This document shows positions 1-14,882 of a stretch of DNA of 64,000 nucleotides, in pieces. Position numbers and translations under genes: made by a program. The DNA lies in the NCBI GenBank assembly GCA_026874595.1, contig CM049313.1:16305508-16369507 (forward strand), written 5' to 3'. The stretch's first letter is position 1; every line of letters begins with the position of its first letter. The notes beneath the pieces are model-generated. The model was not told the DNA's origin and made no database searches. It saw nothing but the letters and a program-made list of their open reading frames with translations. Source of the DNA: Sipunculus nudus. Taxonomy: Eukaryota; Annelida; Sipuncula; Golfingiida; Sipunculidae.

Positions 1-603
1 CATGGAGTGACAACACAGACATCACTTATAAAAACTGGGCGGATGGGCAGCCGGAAAACACACCCAAACGAATGGACTGTGGATATATTCCAACAGGTAT
101 GTCATATATATTATTAAAAAAATTTTTATATTAAATCAAGTTATATCATGATTTTATGTTGTATTTTCTTATATTACGCTATATGTCTGATATTGAATAT
201 ATTGGTCGATGTTATATTTAATATGTTTTTTTTTTCAAATTATAAATTATAACATGTTATATTACTTTAACTTATATCATATTATGTTTATTGAGCCTGT
301 CAGAACAGAGACACTGTATACAAAAACTGCACAAAAACATTTAACATGAACCAATTATTAACTGATACAATTATGTTTTATATAATAAATATTAATCGCC
401 TGCAACAAATATATAACGGGTTAGTCTGATTAATGAAATTGTGTACAAATTTTGCAATGAAACTCGGAATAACTACGTTATTCTATTAGCAAAAAACACT
501 AACCCTAACACGAGGAAATGGCGGACCGGATACTGCTTCAGTAAACAAGCGTTTGTTTGTCAGCTTCCACTTGGCAGACAGGTCGGCAACAACCCCCTTG
601 CAG
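1..603 (+). CDS. Gene 1, CTLD-1 (C-terminal half only), exons 1-96 and 490-603
   Basis: The window opens inside a C-type lectin domain. Exon 1-96 reads WSDNTDITYKNWADGQPEN, the usual W-x-D...NW..GQP stretch, and ends ACA G|gtatgt. Exon 490-603 (phase 1 in and out) supplies the last Cys pair and the FVCQLP ending. The Ca/sugar triad is QPE rather than EPN or QPD, and the later WND is replaced by WRTG, so canonical Ca-dependent sugar binding is unlikely. The intron between is AT-rich, with nothing recognised. Confidence 0.85.
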
Positions 604-3600
604 GTAAGGCCATTTTATAATACCATATGGCTATATTTTATAATTGTTAACTCCGCCAAGATGGGATTGTCACCAGCCCTACTTAACAGCTGCTCAGCTT
701 AAACAACAAAGGTTTGTGGAGGAGCCATTTTATTTTCGTGTGCAGGGGCGGATTCAGGATTTTGGAAAGGGAGGGATCAAAGCCAGAAAGAATGGAGAGT
801 ATATATAAACATAATAAAGGCCCTTAGAAAAAGGGAGGGCCTGGCCTCGACTTTTAGTTATAAAACTTTAAAGGTGGCCATTCTCCTACTTTTGAAAATG
901 AATTTATGTGATTTCTGGCTTCCTTTTTGTATATATTAATGATCTAAGGGTAATTTTGGTTGTGAAAATTCTTTTAAGGCCTTCGTGAAGGTTTTATGAA
1001 CTTGTATATCAACCAAATGTTTGCAAACACAGCATTGTTGACATATGGGAAAAGCATGTAAACTAAGGTTGTAGGTTGAATGCCATTTACAAAGCTCTGG
1101 CTAATCTGACTTGCTGCCAGATGCATACGTTGAATTATTTGTTTTGATTATTTTTAAGGCCCCCACATATTATTAACACGTTGATATAAACAAAACAGGC
1201 AACCAGTGTGCGGTGATATCCAGTTTTTTTTTGCCTATTTTCATGAAAGCTTCTAGGGGTTACCTTTAGTTTATAAAGATCAGATAGATGATTGGTCCCC
1301 TTTAAAAAGACCCCGTCTATCTCCTTCTGGATTCGATATTGGTGCGTATCTGTCTAAAAGAAGGGAATACTGTGAGATTGTTTTGTCTTGGGATAAGCGT
1401 GCTCTCTACTGGGTGTCTCCGCTGGTTGAAAGAAATTTATTAGTCAAAGTATATGTGATAGCAATAGTAATAAATGACAAGTATTCAAACTAAAAGTAAT
1501 AATAAAGGAAATGGAAATCTTGACCCGTAAATAGTAAAAGTAATAAGACCTCAAGAAACGGAAAAACAGCTTTCACTTTTCTATTACACCCTTATGCTAT
1601 AGCAGCTTAAAGATTGAGTGTTCACTTTATTTTTTGATACATCACAGTATAGGGCTTAAGCTGTGTGTGATCGTGGTTGAATGGTATTCTATCCATTTTA
1701 GAATTACACTTGATAAATCTTGTAATTATCTTACAGCGACACACGAGTGTATGGTCAGAGGTTGGAGAAACTTTAAGGATCAGTGCTACTCCGGTGAAAG
1801 GCGTAATATAAATTACGCTGATGCTCAAAAAGCGTGTAAGCAGAAAGGAGCAGACCTCGCTGTCATCCCGGACGAAGACGTCCAGTCCTTCATCAGCTGT
1901 ACGTTCAAAGGAATCATTATAATATGTATACGTGTGTATGTGATGATCGTCAATACGCGTGTTGGGTAATATTGTATGATACATATAACGGCAGATATAC
2001 TCCAGTCAGAGTTTACTTTCAAAGGCTGCTTACCTCATGAGGACATAACACGGGCAAAATATAACTTTAAATGTTGGCATTTTTGAGAACATGAGTAATA
2101 CATATTAAGATATAATGATATGATTATAAATTAATATCTATGATAATGATAAACAAATGTTTTACCTTATATATATATACATATATATATACATACACAC
2201 ATAATAAGACAAAATAAAATCTTTATCTGCATTAATTGACTTCAATGTTATAAAAAAATATTTTAGAATTGTTATTTCCACATAGTTAGGATATTATCGG
2301 ATTATTTTCACTGAATAAGCAGCGAGACCGTTGAGAATAGTTTCTTGATTATTCACTTAAGAGTTAACTATGCGTATTCTTTCAATATTTTGATATTTTT
2401 CACAGATTCTCTCAACATAGATAGTTGGATCGGCGGGAGACGCGTTAACGGAAAATGGGTGTGGCAAGGGCCAGGCAATAACCAGGTAATAAACGGGGCA
2501 CTGCATAAAAAATCTCAACCAAAAATTAGGTACACAGGTATTCATCAAGAAGAACCTCTAGGGGTACTTTTGAGAACCTAGTTGGTTCTTGAAATTTTAA
2601 AATAGGTCCCAAATTTTGGATTCGAGTACTCGATAGGCATAACCCGACTCGGATTAAAGTAATCAATGCATGGAAACACTGTAAAGATATAAATGGATAA
2701 ATCTATTCTCCAATACAAAATATTTGAAAATTCCGTTAGGTGAAGGCTTATATTTCGACCAAAAGCAGGTGTTTTATGTGTAAATGGTATCTATGTTGGA
2801 AAGGTCTGTATAATCAGGTGTGGTTTATTTGACGATGTATGCTAAAATGAACATGATTTTTATCTCAGGAGCCAGTTTTCGTTAACTGGGCAAATGGTGA
2901 GCCAAGTTCTGATGCGGCCCGTTCTTGCATGTTTGTCCAAGGAGGGAGAACGCCTACCCCCGGACAGTGGAAGACGATGGCGTGCAACCAGCGATCAAAG
3001 GGCTACATCTGTCAGAAGAAAGCCAGTTAGTTTTCTGATCTTATACTAGTATTTACCCATACATTAACGACACCTGTTGGTGCTGACTGACACTGAGTGT
3101 TCCCACAAAAGCAACGAGGTTAAAATCAAATGAAATTATACTCTTTTCTAGCAGCACAGCGGATTGGTCGACCTTTATTTTCGGGTTCCGTGATCTATCG
3201 TTTGTTACACGGAAGACGCATGTCATGGACACATGGAAAAACTTCATTGTGCTCTATGGTATTAATTGAATTTCATCCAATCAGTAGGGACCTACTGGCA
3301 AACAAGAGCATGGACACTAACCTTTGGCTAATTACAGAGTATCTTTATACATTATATAACTATTGTTTATTTTGTTTTTATTTTCTATTTAGTCTTTAGA
3401 TCATTTGTTTCACAGGGAGAGCGTTTTCATAACAGTAACTGGGGATATTTTCACTGGTTTAGTATGTTATACCGATACGTTTATCTGTTTGCAGGCGAGA
3501 AGATCGTACTGCCGAGCGTCCCACCTACATGTGAGTAAATCAGTTTTATATTTTTAACATTTTTCAAATCAAATGCAACAATCGCATGCACGGTTGCGTC

Positions 3601-5554
3601 ACATATAGATGTACGACCACGCGGCTATATATTGGTGGATCATAACATTTTAAGGTAGGTTGATAACATTGTGATTTTGTTATTTCAGTGCCATCTTCAC
3701 CAAACTGTCCTAGTTCAAGCTGGGCGTACGACCCGGTCAGCCAGTTTTGTTATCAGATCAACTTCGATAGGCAGAAGTGGGGGGACGCCCGAAAGAAATG
3801 TCAGCAAAGGGGGGCGGATCTGGTCAGTCTCGGGGACCTTCACGAGCAGAGTTTCGTATCAGGTAGGCCCAACCAACTGAAGATTGACTACCAGATGTAA
3901 TGTAAAGCAATTATGCCGGTGTGTTGTATCCCCTTTTAATAATGTCTTAAGTGAGTGTTGTCATGTTAACGAGTGCCAAAGTCCAAACATTACTATCCGT
4001 ACCAGCACTACCTGTTAGATAATTAAATGCCAGATAACTTAAGTCGGACGACATCATATAACATCATATCTTCTTGGAAGACAAATAGTGGGATTACTTC
4101 TTATTGGGTGACAGAATACAAGATCACTTGAACGACTGCATTGTGCGCGGTAATTTTGTGAAAGACAACATGACAAAATACTGTTGAGTGCCTTATAATG
4201 AGTTGATTATAACTACAGGGTGTATTTGATTGCAGGTCTTGTCACTATAACTGGTTACCTTCACTTCTGGACTGGCGGGAATCGTCTTGGAGTCAGAAAA
4301 GGATGGCGATGGAGCGATGGAACACCATTTAGATTCATAAACTGGAACCCAGGTATTTTACAGTAGATTTATACCAAGGCTTCGGTGTATAAAGTATAGT
4401 TATTTACCGGTTTCTGTGGTTCAGTGGTAGAGCACATCTCTCAAAGCCAGGACATCGCTGAGGCGGTGAGATTTTTCACGGTCGGCCCCTACCCAGGGTG
4501 AGCGCTCTGCAGGCTTAATGGGAAGGCCGTGCCCAACGACCGTCTTTAACTCACAAACGAGTGCGCCTCTCGGGGGTTCCTCGGTGGTATGACCCAGCCA
4601 TGGGTACGATTACACATCCATGAGACGCAGGCGCAGTAGTCACCTGGCCTGATTAATAAAACACCAGGATATAAAATTAGAGAAAGCGTGTGATACTTTC
4701 CTGTCACGCTGTCCGACACCGGAATCAAATTCTTCATGCAGATGTACTAATACTTACTTAAGTTAACATAAAAAATGGAGGCGGTTTCCGAAAACAAAAA
4801 CTATAGCAACTGCAATGTTGTCTTTATTCACGCCAGATTTCTTCGTATAGAGTCTGTTCCATCAACTCTGGCCACTGAAATTAAGCATTATTTTCTTAAT
4901 TTTGCAAATCATTTCAAAATGTAATTTGCAATGAGGGAATTAGTCATAGACCAGAAAAAAAAGAACTACATATTAAAAATTCTGATATTTTTTCAGTGTG
5001 CCACACATTTTCTAAAAATATGTAACCATCAAGGTGTGGTTGGGACACCTTGAGAGACCCAGTTTTATCAGCAAGACCAGTTTAGAAAGCTAGAAATAAG
5101 AAATGGTGGTATTTACTATAAGGTGTTTCATCTCACATTTGGTTTCTTCTCCAGGTTCGTCCTGAATATTGTACTACAGTTTTTAATTTTGAGAGAAATA
5201 GAATTTCAGTGATCATGCACCGGTATCTTGAAAATTACTCGTTAACTGAACTTTATGTCATGTCAGGTTCCCCCAACAGATGGCGCTGCATGGATTTTCA
5301 ACCCAACCAAGACAGCAGATGGGTTTCCACACGCTGCGCCCAGAGGTTTAACTACGTCTGCAAGAAAGCATGTAAGTACACACACACTGGCATGCACACT
5401 CACGTAAACACACACAATAGATCAGACTTTGCCATTTTACTTATATTATGGTTATATATATGGTAATGTATATACATATATATGCATTCATTTATAATTT
5501 CAGCCAACAGTTTCAACACATGCATGCATAAATATAGTTAATTATAATATAATG

Positions 5555-5607
<53 letters not shown>

Positions 5608-8600
5608 GTTTTTATTTATAATTTCAGCCAAACTGAGTACGACTCTGCCTCCTGCCGTGGCCACAGTGGCACCAGGTAAAGTATTTTAAACATATAAGAC
5701 CTGAACTGACATAATTCATGGTTATACACTTTTTTAAACAAAATAAATTTATATATAAAATAAAACATTCACCCATCTGTTGTTTTATATGTATGTATAT
5801 ATTTAAAAGCATTTCCAATATTTATAAATTACTTTATAAGGTAAATTTACAAGCTAAAATTAGCACCATTTAACTAATTCATGCTATCATTAGTACAAGT
5901 GACTTTCTTCAAGACTAGGCCTTATATCTGCGTTTTTATTACAGCGAAATGTAAACCAGAACCCATGATGTCAGGAGCTCATTACATCCAGGACTTCTTG
6001 CTGACCGCTAAATCCATGAAACCCGGTGCAGGACCCGAGAGGAGCCGCCTCAATACAAGAGCTGAGGGTACGATGGATGGCCGCTGAAATAATTGATGAG
6101 TAGAATAAAACCAATCCCTTGTGCCATGACCAAATTTGAGTAAAGGGGCGTTAAAAGACGAGACCAATTTGCCAGTCTTATACATTTTGTATATGAAATC
6201 ATTCTAAGGCCAAAAAGGTATGGTTCTCAGGCACCGCCCGAGTCATTTTTAAACCGCCGCATAAAAAATTTTGATTTTAATTTTCATCTTTCAAGAAGAT
6301 TAAATAATACAATTTGATAAGATTTCCTTTGTTTTGTAGTGCAAAAAATCGCCTGCCCGCACTGATTTAAAAAAAGAACCATTCCATCTTTTTGTTTTAG
6401 CCTAGCATTCCTCGCATAAAGTAGCGCAAGGATTTGGCACACAATATACTCAGGCATAAAATGATCTCCTTGAGTGCTGCTCCATTCCATTTTTGTAGAA
6501 AAATCAATCTGGATATCTGCATGATACTTAGATGAACAATTCAGTTTATTGTATTCAAATGAAACAGTGGTTATTAATTTAAATATTCATGTGCTCGGAA
6601 AAAAGGGTTGATAAATTTAAGTAGATCCTTTTTTTTAAAATATTTTTATTGACATTTCAAACATATATATACAAACAAATATCACACATGACAGACATGT
6701 TAACATTACATAACAATGACAGACAAAGTGAAGATGTGACAATACATTCAACAGTTTGCATACATTAGACAACACAAGTCATCAGTATAAACAGTGATTA
6801 CATTACATTTGAACAATGTTTTACCTATTCATAAACATCAGTATTTCTAATTTTTTTTCTACACAGTTCTTTTTAAAAACAGGTCGATAAAACAAAGTAA
6901 ATTAATCTAACATATGTAATTATCAGTTGGTATGTAATGTTTTCGTACAAATATGGGAGCAGATTTTCCCATTTTTTTAGATGTACACACAATTTCTCTT
7001 TTTTCTGAGCTATAATATATTTTCTCTTTTCTGTAGGTATTTCAACCTACTTCTGAATTTTTCGAACAGGTTAATATTTTCTTCACCTCTATTCTGATAT
7101 AGAGTCATTTTGTATGTACTAATCAGTTGATTGAGCAACAAATGTTTCTGAATTAGAACCATTCCAAACAGAATAACAGTAATTTCATAGTCTGGGAAAC
7201 TTAAATTGCATGATTTCATCCAAGACTGTATTTGAAGATATAAATTTCTAGAGACGCAACAATCATAAAAAAGGTGTGTAATTGTTTCGTCGTAAAGGTG
7301 ACAATATGAACACGGTGGACTGCCAACAAATTTCCACTTAAATAGCCAGTAGTTTACTGGTAAATAATTATGTATGATTTTGAACTGAAACTCTCTGCTA
7401 TACATATCCAGAGAAACTTTATGTACTGTATAATAAAACTGTTTAAAATCTTCATAACTATGTAATCCTGTAATATCTAACCAATTAACCAGAGTAGTTG
7501 GCGTGGTGGTTCTCTGACTGATCAAAACTTTATATACCCAGTTAGATGTAATATCTGATAATCCCTTTATTCCTGCCAAAGTAACCAATCTGTCCTCCCT
7601 ACTTTCTCTGTCATTTGTTTTTTCGCTTGGTGTTGACTTGCACAAACTAATCCACTCTTTTGGTATTGCACTTATCATAGACCTCCACGACAGATATGTA
7701 TTACTTGATAATTCCGGGTATCTAGTTTTAATCTCTTGCCATGTGCAGACTTTACCAGTATCATTTAAAAAATCTTGTACTCTCCTTATACCCAAGTTGT
7801 CAAAATATCTGTAGAAAAAAGATGTATTGTTGACCTTTAAATAATAGTTATTCCATAGTGGTTGCATTCTAACTTCTTCTACCGATATTGGACTTCTTTT
7901 AACAAAATGTGACCACTCTTTTAAACAGTTTTTATAAAACACTGGTAGCTTTCTGGGTATTCTTGTCACATCAAAATTAGAGGTTATTGAGCAAGTGCCT
8001 CCCAGAGAGTAAAAATAATGTTGTGAAACATATTTCCATGGCATATCTTTTCCATCTATTAATCGTCTAATCCACATAATACTCTGTGTTTTTAACTTTG
8101 TATGCACTTCAGGAAATTTTATTCCTCCCATATCATAAGGTCCAATGAGAGTATCATATTTAATCTTTGGTCTCTTGCCTTTCCACAAAAAATGCTTTAA
8201 ATGCATTTTAACATTTTCAATAAATCCTGCAGGTGGGATGCACATGTTACACACATATAATATTTTTGGCAAAGCCAAAGTTCTACATATTTCATTGCGA
8301 CCAAATATTGTAAGGTTCCTGCTAGACCAGATATCGAGCACCACCTTCAGTTTTTCTTCCACTGAATGAAAATTAAGCATTTTATTTAAATCGTTATTGT
8401 ATGTATACCATATACCAAGTATTTTCATGGCTGTAACAGTAAGGTTGACCCATTTGCAATTCATTGGCTTTTCATTCTTCCTTTTCCATGCACCAAGCCA
8501 AGCAGCTTCCGATTTATCATAATTAACATGCAATGTAGAGAACTCACAAAATGTTTTCAGAATATTTATAAGTGATTTAAATGAATATACATCAGACAAG

Positions 8601-11600
8601 AAAAATGTAATATCATCAGCAAAGGCTGTCAGTTTAACTTCCTTGTTGCCAATCATTAAACCTTTTACCCTTCTCTCTGCTCTAACCATATGCAATTATA
8701 CTTCAATGACCAGCATAAATAGGTAGGGAGATATTGGGTCACCTTGTTTCGTTCCTCTAGATAAAGGGAAATAATTAGTTGAAAATCCATTATTCAAAAG
8801 ACAACTTTGTGACCCTGTGTGTATCAACTTAATCCAGTTTATAAACATAGGTCCAAATCCAAAACGTTTCAATACGGAAATTACAAAAGTGTGATCAACA
8901 GAATCAAATGCTGCTGTAAAATCTGCACCAAATAATATTCCATACTTGTTTTCAATATTACAATATTCAATCATATCAGAAATTAGGCGAACTGAGTTTC
9001 CAATATATCTCCCAGGAACAAAAGCATTTTGATCTACGTGAATCAATTTGTCTATAACTTTACTCAAACGAGGCACTAATATCTTACTCAACACCTTAGT
9101 GTCTACATTTATTAGACTTATAGGACGCCATGACTGTGTCTGACATCCTTCCCTGGTTTTTCTATCAGAGTAATTACATTTTGTTTTTGATTTGTTGTTA
9201 ACTCTCCAACATTAAAACATTCATTCAGACAAGTTGTCAATTCTTTACCTAATACACTGAAAAAACATAAATAAAACTCCTTACTAAGACCATCATTTCC
9301 CGGTGTCTTATTATTACCCATAGCTTTCAAAGCTTTATATACAGAGTTCATTGTCACCATACCTTCACACAGTAAGGCATCATCTGTCTCTAATACTGGC
9401 AAATTGTCTATGCTATTTAACCAGTCATCACATTCCTCTTGATTTTTACCTGTTTGTCCTTTAAATCTATCAGAATAGAACTTATTAATATGTAATAATA
9501 TATCCTTTTGATTTGTAAGTTCCTTACCGTTTTCTATCAACTTCCTAATACATAATTTATTCTTGTTTCTTTTTTCAAGGTTTACAAAATATTTACTATT
9601 ACGCTCACCATGCTCAAACCATTGAGCCCGAGTTCGTATTATAATGCCTTCTGTAATTTTGTCATAACAGACTTCCAATTCTTTCTGCAATTTTTCATAA
9701 TTCTTGAGGTTTACTTCATTAGGATGTTTATCTATTATGTTTTCTAATCGTTGTACCTCTTTTTCAAGTGACTGGTAATGATCTTTGAACATTTTGTTCA
9801 TTTTCTTTGAATAATTTATAGTAAACTTTCTGACACTGTATTTTAAGTATTCCCATTTTCTGCGAGCATCCAGGGACATCTGATCCGCTTCTTTTTTAAT
9901 AGTAACAATAAATTCTTTCATCTTGCTTACATACTCAGAGTCATTAACAAGGGAGCAGTTAAATTTCCAAAACGAAGGACCACGGTTCTCATCTTTTAAA
10001 CTCTTTATAATCAGTTCCACAGCTGAATGATCTGAACCTACGCTAGTTTTAATGTTACATTCTGAAATAACTGGTTGTAAAGCAGAGGATACCAAGAAGA
10101 AGTCCAATCGTCGTTGCGTTAGTGGAGAAAATCAGTTGTGGATTACAAATCCTCCAAACATCACACACAGATCTAATGCTTCCATAAAATTCTTAGTAGT
10201 CTCAATTGTCTTGTACTTTAAACTAAGATTACCTCCATAGGCATCTTCTTTAGCAAAGCAAAAGTTGAAATCCCCTCCCCAAATTATATGTGTGTTTTCC
10301 TCAAGTTCAAAATATTCAACAACCATCCTGTAGATTCCCTTATAACATAAAATTTGTTTTGTTTTAGTATTTGGTCCATATACATTAATCATTAGAAACT
10401 GCGATCCAATGATAATACAATGCAGCATGACATATCTTCCATCTGGAACAATTTTACTTTTTATTAACGAAAATTCAAGTTTAGAACCAACTAAAGTGAG
10501 TGTACCTTTTGATTTATTTGTCCCATGAGAAAAGTAAGAGTGACCCCTCCATTGATGTTTCCATACCTGTTCACACTTAGCATCAGAATGTGACTCTTGA
10601 ATGAAACAAATACCTTTATCCATGTCATGTTTATAACACCAGTTAAATAGTTTTCTTCTTTTTACATAATTCCTAATTCCATTTGCATTAATACTTATCA
10701 CTTTAAAATCTAAATATGTATCTTTTTCTGCAGTTTTAACCGTCACTTTACTACAAAAATGTGTAATTAAATATAATGTCAATGAAATCATATCCAAAAG
10801 AATGAACTGACATTTGCATGTACTCACGTGAAAATCTATTTTAATATATACTGCTGCATACTTATTATCGAACATCATATATAAAATAACCATTGTGTGT
10901 CCTTGTTTAGTACTATATCCATCTGTTGTAGATATAATGTGTAGTACAAAGATACCTAAATAAAGATGTTTGAACAATGAACACTGATTTAAGAGACACA
11001 GATGCCTAACATAAAACATTAAGACAAAATATGAAAAACAGTGGTTTATCTGACATAGTGGTACCTAACCAAAAACCTAAATAAGACCTGGACCAGTTCA
11101 CCTGAATCATTTGTATTCATATACATTTAACATATGATAAAAAATCTATAAAGTTTTTCTTCATCCCCCTTTTGGTATCACATCATAAATTTTAACTGAA
11201 AAGAATTCTGTCTGATCTACTTTGTTTTCAATACATCATCCAACTGTTGACCATACTTTACAGTGAAAATCTTATCTTTATGATCTATGACAAATACCTT
11301 TCCATTCCATGTCTATGCATCTTTTAATCTTTTATCATTTTTCACTCTGTTGTAAAGCTTTTGCATTTCCATACACATGTCATCCATTAATGTAACTCCA
11401 GTATTTTTTAGTCTCTTTCTGGCTTTCATTACCTTTAGTTTATCTTCTCTGGAGATGAATTTAACAATGATTCCTCTATTAAAGTCTTTTTTGGGAGACC
11501 CTACCCTGTGTGCCACATCAATGGTATCTGGTTTTTTGTGACATTTAACTTGCTCTGAAAAAGGGAGAGAGCAACCTGTTTTGTATCTTCTTGTTTTCCC

Positions 11601-14600
11601 TGGTCAGTGACACCTACTATTCTAATGTTTGACCTTCTTGAATATTGTTCATTTTCTACAGCATGAACCCTGGCCTCTGTTGCTCGCTGGAAAGCCAGTT
11701 CACATTCACCAATTAGAACAGTATTAGCCCCCTTCAAGCTCTGTATTTCTTTCTCTAGCTCATTAATTTTTCTTTCCAGAGGCTTAACACATTTGTCTCT
11801 AATGGAATCTTCTATCTCTGCTAGAATAGAGTTTTTGATATCTACAATCAGATCTTTCTTGAAACCTTCTAATATTTCTAGTAACCTGTTCTCTGTTATA
11901 CTGCCCTGGCTCTCCTCTGGGCCAGAGTCACCAGACTCAGCTGACAACACCTGCTAATTTTTTTTTTGAGAGAACATTGATGAATCTGAGGAAGAAGAAC
12001 TTGACAAAAGTGATCTATTTCTCTTTGTATCTTCTCTTGACATATTATATCCTATTATCACATTAATTTAATTTCACCTGTGAACTGGTCCAAGATTGTT
12101 TACATTTTATTTAAACATGTTAACCATAGTACACACAAATACAGAGGCACCACTCATGACCCTGGCGTGCACTAGCTGGCCTCCTGTGCCCACTGAAGTG
12201 TTGAGGCACCTATTGTGTTTAAGCCCCTTCCCGGCCAAAGAGCCGGTAAATACCCCTTCCCTGCAAATCAGAAATCAATTTTAATGGTATTAAAAACTAC
12301 AAAATGGCATTACCTTCAGATTCCAAACTCTCAGAGTTTATAAATCAGATGATTATCAGTCCCTGTGCAAATTTTTTGTGGAAATACACTGTCCCTAAAC
12401 TGTTTAAAACACCATGAATTTCTCCCTACACTTTCCCATGACCTGCCTGCTCAAGTGCACACCAAAGACTTAAGACAAGTAGATCCTTTTAAAGATTTGG
12501 CTTTTGTATATATGTGTTAAATCCATTATGAAAGAAATACCACTGGTGTTACCAACTGGTGGACTAATTTAATACATCGAGAGTTCAGTCTTGAGGCAAA
12601 GAACAGTTGGCTAAATTCAAGAACGAATCTGTAAAACATCTGGTTTTCCAGAAAGTATAAGTACCCTGGTTGTTGCTTAGTGTATTGTGTAATACTGTTA
12701 TGTCATTTCAGGATCTCTGAAAGGAGGATGGATGCCGATGATAAATAACAATAACCAGTGGATCCAGGCTGACTTCCAGGTACCCATTGTGGTGTACGGC
12801 ATCAGCACACAGGGCACGCAGGCCTCACAGTCCTGGGTCAAGTCCTTCAGACTCAGAACCAGATACGACGAGGCGGCAATCTGGAAATGGATGTGGGCGA
12901 ACGGAAAGATCATTGTAAACGCATTTATTAAAATACTGTCTCCCTTGTTTCACCTTGGATAATGTTACGTAATTACGTAATAATGTTCAAATATTGCATT
13001 TCATGTTTTCCTCTTTATAATGTTGCCAAATCCACAACAAGTTTTACATTGTCTTAAATCTTAAAGAGGATTCTTTTATATTGTATCCACTGTTTCATAA
13101 TGTTCCATAATCTAGTACAAGTTAAAAGTCGAATAGAAGATGCTTAATTATCGTGACCCTTGATTGTTTCAGTTCCATTGTGTTACGTAATTACTTAAAC
13201 TTTGTCTCAAATCGAAAAGAAGATTCTTTATTACAGCTGCACTAGTTGTTGACCTTTTATTGTATCATACTATTGTGTCATAATATTTCTCTGATTCTAA
13301 TTTATTTAGGTTAATGTAGACGAAAGGCAACTCTATTCCCTTTAAGAACGAGTCCTATTTTTACCAAGAAAAAAATATCCCTTAACATTTTCTTTAAAAG
13401 TTACTCATTATTTTTTAGAAAAATAAGGGATTACAGGTAAAAAGGAGCACCACATTTCGCTTGATATACGTTTTAGTACGAAGTTATAAGGGGGTGGGAG
13501 GTAGGTTCTTTTGACTATGAGCATGGATGGACTCCCGAAGTAATGTGATTCAATTTTACCATTAACTTAATACAAAGAAACAAAATCTCATTAATACAAT
13601 TTGACAAGAGAAGAGGATTTTCATTAGACTTGTAGTGCATTGAAATGTAGCATCAGTAGTGAGTTGGTGCTAATTAATATTTAAATTGTATTCAGGAATT
13701 TGATGGAAACCAAAACGCCGATGAAATCAAACTGAACCGGTTTCCTTGGTTCAGGAGAGCCCAGTACTGGCGTCTATATCCAATGGAATGGAACGGAGCT
13801 GTCGGTCTAAGATGGGAGTTCGTTGGATGCATTCAGGGTACGACTCTCTCTCTCTCTCTCTCTCTCGCTCTCTCGCTCTCTCTCTCAGAGGAGTAAAGAA
13901 TGTTGTAAAAGACTGCAATTCATGAGCATTTTGGTGTTCCATTTTTTGCTTTGAATGTGTTAGCTTTTTGTGCACAAGTATAAAGTTATTCTTATATTTG
14001 CCTGTGGAATACGCTCTTTACACAGCGCTTTACCTATAGACTACTTCCTATATCGTAAGGCGCTGTTTGTTAAAACCTCGCATCCTGAATTGCAACACCA
14101 GAGGGGAGCACTGTATTTTTGTCCAATCAGATGAGACCTTGTGCTGGAAGACAAAGCCAAGCGAGGAATACACGGAGCCATTCATATTAATTTCTTTTTG
14201 AGTGACAGCTCATCCCCCAGCGTAACCGTCTGAACAGGCTACAGGCTCAGAGAGAATTGCCCCTGACGTGGTTTGCTTAGGGCCTTGGGCACATAGGATG
14301 GTCGGCCGGTGAGCTGTAATTCAAACGAAACGTAACAACAAAGGCTGCGTGCACACCTCGCTGGCTGGTTTCAGTTCTGCAGACAACAGATACATGGCTA
14401 CGCTAACACAGTCATAATGTCATAATCGAATCGGTCGATGATGCGAGAATGCAGAGGGAGCAATTTAAATTCGACCGGAAACTCATCAAGCGGCGCTTGA
14501 AGCGCGGCAATGGGCGGAGCCAGGATGCCTGTCGAGTGTTTGTTTATTGGCATCTGATTGGCTGCTTGTCACATCGTACGCACGTTTATTTCAGTGGACA

Positions 14601-14839
14601 ACAAACCGCCATCTGGTGTCTAAATATATCATAAACGGTCAAAGCTGGGAGCGTTAAAATCAGTTGCTTCTCTCAGATTTCCGCTGCCTCGGGAGCGTAC
14701 CTGTGGAAGTATTTTGGCGAGACACCCCTCTCCCAATTAATGGATGACACTTACTAGTATATCTTAATTTACCAATGATTATTTAGTGTTCTTATGTTGT
14801 TATATGCGGCCGCCAAATCAGATATAATGAATAAATATA

Positions 14840-14882
<43 letters not shown>

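Larger units (their letters stand above)
6633..12476 (-). mobile_element. Full-length L1/Tx1-type LINE, degenerate, antisense in a gene 1 intron
   Basis: 5.8-kb non-LTR retrotransposon defined by a perfect 14-bp target-site duplication on both sides. On the minus strand: ~430-bp 5' leader, ORF1 (coiled coil plus RRM-like half), ORF2 (APE endonuclease, reverse transcriptase, Zn-knuckle C-terminus), ~370-bp 3' region and a short A tail. Both ORFs carry stops and frameshifts, so the copy is not autonomous now. It splits the first discoidin domain, making that intron 6.6 kb. The L1/Tx1 assignment rests on ORF1 type and APE/RT motifs. Confidence 0.9.

Noticed and set aside
5149-5266. Alternative acceptor ctccag at about 5154 for the last CTLD-3 exon
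   Set aside because: Reading on from it meets stops and does not give the lectin sequence; the acceptor at 5266 does.
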